The notes under the pieces are model-generated. The model saw only the letters and a list, made by a program, of their open reading frames with translations. It had not been told where the DNA came from and ran no database searches. A stretch of 64,000 nt of DNA from Actinophytocola oryzae (GTDB lineage: Bacteria; Actinomycetota; Actinomycetes; Mycobacteriales; Pseudonocardiaceae). This document shows, piece by piece, positions 58,910-64,000 of the stretch. The DNA is taken from positions 107,505 through 171,504 of the forward strand of contig NZ_SOCP01000025.1 of NCBI RefSeq assembly GCF_004364325.1. The letters run 5' to 3'. Every line of letters starts with the position of its first letter. The first letter of the stretch is position 1. The position numbers and the translations under genes were made by a program.

Positions 58910-59654
58910 CGGTGCCGGTGCTCTTCTTCTTCGCCTCGGGGTTCCGCCGCGACGAGTAGAACTCGTCCGGTGCGGGCTCCTCGCGCAGCGCGGCGAGCTG
59001 GTCGCGCACGCGGGTCATGAGGAAGTCGGTGACCTCGCGCAGCAGCTCGTTGTCGACCTCGCGGCCCTTGAACCGCGACAGGTCCACCGGCGCGGACACG
59101 TCGATCGAGATCTTCTTGCGCGGGAACGGCCGGAACTTCCGGGTGTAGGCGTTGAGGATGTCGCGCGTCCCCCAGCGTGCGGCGGTCAGCACGGGCACGT
59201 CGTGCTCGAGGCAGTCCATCGCCAGGCGTGCGACACCGGTCCGCGCACGCATCGGCCAGCCGTCCGGGTCGCGGGTGATCGTGCCCTCCGGGTAGATCAC
59301 GACGACCTTGCCGTTCTGGAGCGCCTCCCGAGCGGCCACCAGGCTGTCGCCGGCGTTCACGGTGGACCGGTACACGGGGATGCTGCCCGCACCGTTGATC
59401 ATGTACTTGAAGACGGGCATGCGGAACAGGCTGTCCTTCGCGAGGAACCTCGGCACCCGGCCGTTCTTGTGCACGAACACCGCGTCGACCGGCGGGTCGA
59501 TGTGCGAGATGTGGTTCATCACCAGCAGGATGCCGCCCTCACGCCGGACGTGCTCGGCTCCGGTCGGCCGCACCTTCCCGATCGCGGCCAGCGGGTAGAA
59601 GATCATGGCCGTCACCCATACCCAGAACCCGCTCTTCTCCAGTCGCCTCGGCAC
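58902..59654 (-). CDS. 1-acylglycerol-3-phosphate acyltransferase (PlsC family)
   Basis: A 250-residue acyltransferase with an N-terminal membrane segment (about residues 8-24) and the family motifs NHISHIDPP (HX4D) and YPEGTITRDPDG (EGT). It adds an acyl chain to lysophosphatidate or a related lysolipid. The GTG at 59654 begins PRRLEKSGFW. A longer frame reaches 59699. It overlaps gpsA by 8 bp, a functional pairing in membrane lipid synthesis. Confidence 0.92.
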   Translation of the reverse strand: MPRRLEKSGFWVWVTAMIFYPLAAIGKVRPTGAEHVRREGGILLVMNHISHIDPPVDAVFVHKNGRVPRFLAKDSLFRMPVFKYMINGAGSIPVYRSTVNAGDSLVAAREALQNGKVVVIYPEGTITRDPDGWPMRARTGVARLAMDCLEHDVPVLTAARWGTRDILNAYTRKFRPFPRKKISIDVSAPVDLSRFKGREVDNELLREVTDFLMTRVRDQLAALREEPAPDEFYSSRRNPEAKKKSTGTDG

Positions 59655-59725
59655 CCGTCCTCCAACTTCTCGCGTTTTGGACGAGTATGCCCCGCCCACG
59701 GCACGCTTCTCCGAAGTCCTGCACC

Positions 59726-60406
59726 ATGGGTCGTGTGGAGCATGGAGTGGACCTGGTCGTCCCGATCAAGAACCTGGACCGGGCGAAGTCGCGGCTGCGT
59801 GGGGCCGTGCCTGTGGAACAGCACGCCGACCTCGTGCTCGCCCTGCTGCTGGACACCGTGACCGCGGCCCTCACCTCGGCGGGCGTGCGGCGTGTCCTGG
59901 TGATCTGTGAGGACAAACGGGTGCCGGACGCGCTCGCGGGCACCGGTGTCGAGTGCCTGGTGGAGCGCGGCCTGCCAGGGCTCAACGCCGCGTTGAGCTT
60001 CGGCGCCGAGCACCTGCGCACACCGGGCGGCACGGTCGGCGCGCTGCAGGCCGACCTCCCCGCGCTGCGCCCGGCCGACCTGGCCGGGGCGATCGCCGAG
60101 GCGGACGGACGGCGCGCGTTCAGCGCGGACCGGCCGGGCACCGGCACGACACTGCTGCTCGCGCATCCCGGCGAGGCGCTGACGCCGCGCTTCGGCCCCG
60201 GTTCCGCGCAGGCGCACGAGGCCACCGGCGCACGGCAGGTGGGCGCCGGCCTGGCGTCGCTTCGGTGTGATGTGGACACCGAGGACGATCTGGCCGTCGC
60301 CGAGGGGCTGGGCTTGGGAAAGTTCACCCTCCCGTTCGGTCTCGGGCCACGACGCGCGGCCATAGATGCTGGACAATGGGGTTGTGAGCACCGAGACGAG
60401 CCCTGA
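59726..60406 (+). CDS. fbiD: Phosphoenolpyruvate/2-phospho-L-lactate guanylyltransferase
   Basis: A 226-residue nucleotidyltransferase (CofC/FbiD) that activates phosphoenolpyruvate or 2-phospholactate with GTP, the first dedicated step of coenzyme F420 synthesis. Family motifs are VDLVVPIKNLDRAKSRL and ALQADLPALRPADL. The ATG at 59726 and GTG at 59735 are both possible. It precedes ppk, with a 22-41-bp overlap depending on the ppk start, matching M. tuberculosis Rv2983-Rv2984. F420 would also serve the LLM-type enzyme at 48 kb. Confidence 0.95.
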   Translation: MGRVEHGVDLVVPIKNLDRAKSRLRGAVPVEQHADLVLALLLDTVTAALTSAGVRRVLVICEDKRVPDALAGTGVECLVERGLPGLNAALSFGAEHLRTPGGTVGALQADLPALRPADLAGAIAEADGRRAFSADRPGTGTTLLLAHPGEALTPRFGPGSAQAHEATGARQVGAGLASLRCDVDTEDDLAVAEGLGLGKFTLPFGLGPRRAAIDAGQWGCEHRDEP

Positions 60407-62555
60407 GGCCAGTACACCAGCCGAGCCGTCGGAAACCACACCGGAGCCGCGGGCGGTGCCGTCGGCTCCGCCCGCTGTCACACAGGCGGAGACGGTGACC
60501 GACTTACCGGACGACCGCTACTTCAACCGAGAGCTGTCCTGGCTGGACTTCAACGCGCGGGTGCTCGCCCTGGCCGAGGACTCGTCGCAGCCGCTGCTGG
60601 AGCGCGCGAAGTTCCTCGCGATCTTCTCCTCCAACCTCGACGAGTTCTACATGGTGCGGGTCGCCGGGCTGAAGCGCCGCGACGAGACCGGTCTCTCGGT
60701 ACGCAGCGCGGACGGGCTGACCCCGCGCGAGCAGCTGGCCTACATCTCCAAGCGCAACCAGGAGCTGGTCGAGCAGCACGCGGCCGCGTGGGAGCGGCGG
60801 CTGCGGCCCGCGCTCGCGGAGCACGACATCCGCATCGCGCGGTGGTCGGACCTGACCGACGAGCAGCGCGTGCGGCTGTCGCGGTACTTCCGCGAGCAGA
60901 TCTTCCCGGTGCTCACCCCGCTCGCCGTCGACCCCGCGCACCCGTTCCCCTACATCTCCGGGCTGTCGCTGAACCTCGCGGTGACCGTGCGGGACCCGAA
61001 CGGCGGCGGCGAGCGGTTCGCCCGCGTGAAGGTGCCGGACAACGTCTCCCGGCTCGTGCCGATCGACCACAACCGCGACGCGAGGGGCGCGCTGTTCCTG
61101 CCGCTCGAGGAGCTGATCGCGGCACACCTCGACAACCTCTTCGCCGGCATGCAGGTGACCGAGGTGCACGCCTTCCGGGTCACCCGCAACGCCGATCTCG
61201 AGGTCGAGGAGGACCAGGACGAGGACCTGTTGAAGGCGCTGGAAAGGGAGCTGGCGCAGCGGCGGTTCGGCCCGCCGGTGCGGCTCGAGGTCGCCGACGA
61301 CATGAGCGAGCACATGATGGAGCTCCTGCTGCGGGAGCTCGAGGTCGACCCGCACGACGTGGTCGTGGTGCCGGGGCTGCTCGACCTGTCGTGCCTGTGG
61401 CAGCTGCACGGGGTGGACCGCACCGACCTGAAGGACCCGGCGTTCGTGCCCGTGACGCACCCGGCGTTCGGCGAGCGGGAGACACCGAAGAGTGTCTTCG
61501 CGACGCTGCGCGAGGGCGACGTCCTGGTGCACCACCCGTACGACTCGTTCTCCACGAGCGTGCAGCGGTTCATCGAGCAGGCGGCGGCGGACCCGAAGGT
61601 GCTCGCCATCAAGCAGACGCTGTACCGGACCTCCGGCGACTCCCCGATCGTGGACGCGCTCATCGACGCGGCCGAGGCGGGTAAGCAGGTCGTGGCGCTG
61701 GTGGAGATCAAGGCCCGCTTCGACGAGCAGGCCAACATCAAGTGGGCGCGGACGCTGGAGAAGGCGGGCGTGCACGTCGTGTACGGCATGGTGGGCCTGA
61801 AGACCCACTGCAAGACCGCGCTCGTGGTGCGGCAGGAGGGGTCGGTCATCCGGCGCTACTGCCACATCGGGACGGGCAACTACAACCCGAAGACGGCACG
61901 GCTGTACGAGGACGTCGGCCTGCTGACCGCGGAGCCGTCGATCGGCGCGGACCTCACGGACCTGTTCAACGTGCTGACCGGGTACGCGCGCCAGGACGAG
62001 TACCGCAGCCTGCTGGTGGCGCCCTACGGGATCCGGCGCGGGATCGTGGAGCTGATCGAGCGGGAGGTCGAGCACCTGCGTGCCGGTCGTCCGGCCGGGA
62101 TCCGCATGAAGCTCAACAGCCTCGTGGACGAGCAGGTGATCGACGCCATGTACCGGGCGTCGCAGGCCGGTGTGCCCGTGGACATCGTCGTCCGGGGCAT
62201 CTGCGCGCTCAAGCCCGGCGTGCCGGGGTTGTCGGAGAACATCAACGTGCGGTCGATCCTCGGGCGGTTCCTGGAGCACTCCAGGGTGTTCCACTTCGTC
62301 GGGTCGGACGAGCGCTGGATCGGCAGCGCGGACATGATGCACCGCAACCTCGACCGCCGCGTCGAGGTGCAGGTGCGGATCTCCGACCCGAGGCTGACCA
62401 GGCAGTTGGACGCGATGTTCGACTCGGCGCTGGACCCTGCGACGCGCTGCTGGGTGCTGGAACAGAACGGCAACTGGGACGCGTCGCCCGCGGACGGTTC
62501 GTCCGTGCGGGACCACCAGGCCCAGATGCTGCTCACCCATCGCGCCGTTGGCTAG
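60384..62555 (+). CDS. ppk: Polyphosphate kinase 1
   Basis: A roughly 723-residue PPK1 that polymerises phosphate from ATP into polyphosphate. A low-complexity Ser/Thr/Pro-rich leader of about 45 residues precedes RYFNRELSWLDFNARVLALAE. The catalytic His are in KTHCKTALV and RRYCHIGTGNYNPKTARLYEDVG. Length and sequence match actinobacterial PPK closely. The GTG at 60384 gives STETSPEAS. An ATG at 60366 in the same frame is possible and overlaps fbiD more. It overlaps the MutT1-like gene by 8 bp. Confidence 0.97.
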   Translation: MSTETSPEASTPAEPSETTPEPRAVPSAPPAVTQAETVTDLPDDRYFNRELSWLDFNARVLALAEDSSQPLLERAKFLAIFSSNLDEFYMVRVAGLKRRDETGLSVRSADGLTPREQLAYISKRNQELVEQHAAAWERRLRPALAEHDIRIARWSDLTDEQRVRLSRYFREQIFPVLTPLAVDPAHPFPYISGLSLNLAVTVRDPNGGGERFARVKVPDNVSRLVPIDHNRDARGALFLPLEELIAAHLDNLFAGMQVTEVHAFRVTRNADLEVEEDQDEDLLKALERELAQRRFGPPVRLEVADDMSEHMMELLLRELEVDPHDVVVVPGLLDLSCLWQLHGVDRTDLKDPAFVPVTHPAFGERETPKSVFATLREGDVLVHHPYDSFSTSVQRFIEQAAADPKVLAIKQTLYRTSGDSPIVDALIDAAEAGKQVVALVEIKARFDEQANIKWARTLEKAGVHVVYGMVGLKTHCKTALVVRQEGSVIRRYCHIGTGNYNPKTARLYEDVGLLTAEPSIGADLTDLFNVLTGYARQDEYRSLLVAPYGIRRGIVELIEREVEHLRAGRPAGIRMKLNSLVDEQVIDAMYRASQAGVPVDIVVRGICALKPGVPGLSENINVRSILGRFLEHSRVFHFVGSDERWIGSADMMHRNLDRRVEVQVRISDPRLTRQLDAMFDSALDPATRCWVLEQNGNWDASPADGSSVRDHQAQMLLTHRAVG

Positions 62556-63429
62556 CCGGGAGGTCCTCGCGGGCGGCGCCGTCGTGTGGCGGGCGGGCGC
62601 CGGCGAGGTCGAGGTCGCACTGGTCCACCGCCCCCGCTACGACGACTGGAGCGTGCCCAAGGGAAAGCTGGAGCCGCTCGAGTCCACGCGGGTCGCCGCG
62701 GTGCGGGAGGTGGGCGAGGAGACGGGCGCACGGGTGGCGCTCGGCCGTTTCCTGGCCCGCACGCACTACCGGGTGGGGGCGGACCACAAGAAGGTGGAGT
62801 ACTTCGCCGCCAGGTACCTCTCCGGCGAGCTCAGGCCGTCGCACGAGGTCGACGAGATGCGCTGGCTGCCCGTGTCCGCCGCCCGGGCCGCACTGTCCTA
62901 CGACCGGGACCGCGAGGTGCTCGACGCCTTCACCGCCCTGCCACAGGATCTGACGACGGTGCTCCTGGTGCGGCACGCGAAGGCGGGCAGCAAGTCGGAG
63001 TGGGACCACGAGGACGACCTGCGGCCGCTGTCGAAGAACGGGCGCAAACAGCTGGCCCCCGTCCGCGTGCTCGGCACGCTCTACGGGGCCGAGCGGGTGT
63101 ACTCGGCGCCGCTGGTGCGCTGCGTCGCGACCGTCCAACCGGTGGCCGACGATCTCGGCGTGCCGATCGCCGAGGAGAAACTGCTGAGTGAGAAGGCCTA
63201 CCCCGGCAGGGAGGAAACGGCCGTCGACCGGGTAGCGGAAATAGCCTCGGCTGGCGGAACGGCGGTGATCTGCAGCCAGGGCGGGGTGATTCCGGACCTC
63301 GTCGCACGTCTCGCCACGCGTTCCGGGCTGTCCCTCGGCAGGCACCTGGCCGCCAAGAAGGGCAGCGTGTGGGCGTTGTTCTTCGACGGGACCCGGTTGG
63401 CGGCGGCGGACTACCTCGCGGTGCCCTGA
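62548..63429 (+). CDS. mutT1: MutT1-like Nudix hydrolase fused to histidine phosphatase
   Basis: A 293-residue two-domain protein. The N-terminal Nudix domain carries the box GX5EX7REVGEETG (about residues 46-68). The C-terminal histidine-phosphatase domain starts LLVRHAKAG (RHG/RHA site) and continues with SAPLVRCVATVQ. Mycobacterial MutT1 has the same fusion and hydrolyses 8-oxo-dGTP and Ap4A/diphosphoinositol substrates. The TTG at 62548 overlaps the ppk stop by 8 bp. Confidence 0.93.
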   Translation: MASREVLAGGAVVWRAGAGEVEVALVHRPRYDDWSVPKGKLEPLESTRVAAVREVGEETGARVALGRFLARTHYRVGADHKKVEYFAARYLSGELRPSHEVDEMRWLPVSAARAALSYDRDREVLDAFTALPQDLTTVLLVRHAKAGSKSEWDHEDDLRPLSKNGRKQLAPVRVLGTLYGAERVYSAPLVRCVATVQPVADDLGVPIAEEKLLSEKAYPGREETAVDRVAEIASAGGTAVICSQGGVIPDLVARLATRSGLSLGRHLAAKKGSVWALFFDGTRLAAADYLAVP

Positions 63430-63743
63430 ACCCGCTTGGCACGCGGTCGATTCGCACGTGTGTCCGATGTGGGCACGGTCAAGATCGCCACCACACAAGG
63501 AAAGCGGCCCCAGATCGCGCTCACCGCACGCTGACCCGGTCCGTGACCACCAAGTGGCGGGCGCGCTTTCGGGGCCTCACAGCGGCAGCCAGGGGCCAAA
63601 GACCCGCGACCACGCCGCCGTGGATAGAACTGTCGGCGGAACCTACTGGCGCGTCAAGTGTTCCTGTGTGTCCGAACCCCCTCACCTCGCACTGAAGGCC
63701 GCCACGCGGGTGGCGGCCTTCGGTGGTGGTGCGGTGTGGAGTG
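63430..63743. other. Intergenic gap between mutT1-like and hupB, with a hupB-side hairpin
   Basis: About 314 bp without a credible gene. The one clear structure is at 63695-63720: AAGGCCGCCAC and GTGGCGGCCTT, an 11-bp stem with a four-base loop, just past the hupB stop on the minus strand. This is its likely terminator. Short frames in the gap have poor codon bias and no homology. Confidence 0.7.
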
Positions 63744-64000
63744 TTACTTCTTCTTGGCGGCGGGGGTGCGTTTCGCCGCGCTGGTGGTCTTCTTCGCGGG
63801 GGTGGCTTTCGCCGCCGTCGCGGTCTTGGCTGGGGTGGTCTTGCGTGCCGTGGTCTTGGCCGTGGTCTTGGCCGTGGTCGCCTTGGCGGTGGTCGCCTTG
63901 GCGGCGGGGGCCTTCTTGGCGGTGGCGGCCTTGGCCGGTGCGGCCTTCGCGGTGGTGGTCTTGGCCGTGGTGGTGCGGGTCGTGGCCGGTTTCGCGGCAG
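63744..64000 (-). CDS. hupB: DNA-binding protein HupB, 3' part
   Basis: The window holds only the C-terminal ~85 residues, ending at TAA (63746-63744). They are almost entirely Ala, Lys, Thr and Pro in short repeats (AKTTAKTTARK, AAKKK). This is the histone-H1-like tail of actinobacterial HupB/HU, which coats the nucleoid and compacts DNA. The DNA-binding HU domain lies beyond the window edge. Synteny supports the call: in M. tuberculosis hupB follows ppk and mutT1. Confidence 0.92.
   Translation of the reverse strand, partial: AAKPATTRTTTAKTTTAKAAPAKAATAKKAPAAKATTAKATTAKTTAKTTARKTTPAKTATAAKATPAKKTTSAAKRTPAAKKK

Noticed and set aside
60504..62540. A 678-residue open frame antisense to ppk
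   Set aside because: It is a shadow of the strongly conserved PPK1 frame with no family similarity.

Overview
The window is high-GC, GTG-start-rich actinobacterial chromosome. The backbone gene order matches the Mycobacterium tuberculosis smc-to-hupB region: smc, acyP, mutM(fpg), rnc, rpmF/DUF177, sepIVA, coaD, rsmD, pyc, recG, DAK/FakA-like, rpmB, ung, thiL, DUF3515, ddl, gpsA, fbiD, ppk, mutT1-like and finally the 3' part of hupB with its histone-H1-like Lys/Ala/Thr tail. Abundant lineage-specific secreted and regulatory genes between these anchors suggest a filamentous actinomycete, probably Pseudonocardiales (Saccharothrix/Lentzea/Amycolatopsis-like). That taxonomic placement is inference. 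I see no rRNA, tRNA, CRISPR, IS element or prophage module.

Layout. 1-9.9 kb: end of an unknown gene, a sodium:solute symporter, an acidic hypothetical protein, a GNAT enzyme, a membrane protein, smc, and an ECF sigma/anti-sigma pair. 10-15.2 kb: acyP, then a run of exported-type genes (Thr-rich surface protein, CAP-domain protein, GH25 muramidase) preceded by a striking palindromic repeat array, then VOC/NmrA genes and an Lrp-type regulator. 15.2-19.3 kb: kdpDE without kdpFABC, and a TetR regulator. 19.2-22.4 kb: the core operon sepIVA-DUF177-rpmF-rnc-mutM. 22.5-27.9 kb: a secreted tandem-domain guanyl RNase, GNAT, coaD, rsmD, a HelD-type RNA polymerase recycling ATPase, and a tiny Cys-containing ORF coupled to a FrnE-like thiol oxidoreductase. 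27.9-34.8 kb: a hypothetical protein, a CGNR regulator with an LCM-type methyltransferase, pyc and a lipoprotein. 34.9-41.8 kb: a membrane Ser/Thr kinase, a subtilase lacking the oxyanion Asn, an MMPL exporter and a long DivIVA-like coiled-coil protein. 41.9-49.6 kb: recG, a thioredoxin/MerR pair, a FakA-like gene, rpmB, a TetR/VOC/LLM unit with a tandem operator, and ung. 49.7-53.7 kb: gamma-carbonic anhydrase, GNAT, thiL, a stand-alone RAM-domain protein, DUF3515 and ddl. 53.7-57.8 kb: MocR regulator, PNPOx-like protein, cysteine dioxygenase-like cupin, and sigK/rskA. 57.9-64 kb: gpsA, plsC-type acyltransferase, fbiD, ppk, mutT1-like, hupB.

The most unusual features are non-coding. A family of 13-bp palindromes sits at about 30-bp period at 10.9-11.1 kb and again at 57.8 kb. 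A second dispersed repeat has a leading TGA that serves as the stop codon of two unrelated genes. Among proteins, the tandem RNase with a degenerate second active site, the subtilase with Gly at the oxyanion position, and the 36-residue CX4C peptide overlapping a DsbA-fold gene deserve a closer look.
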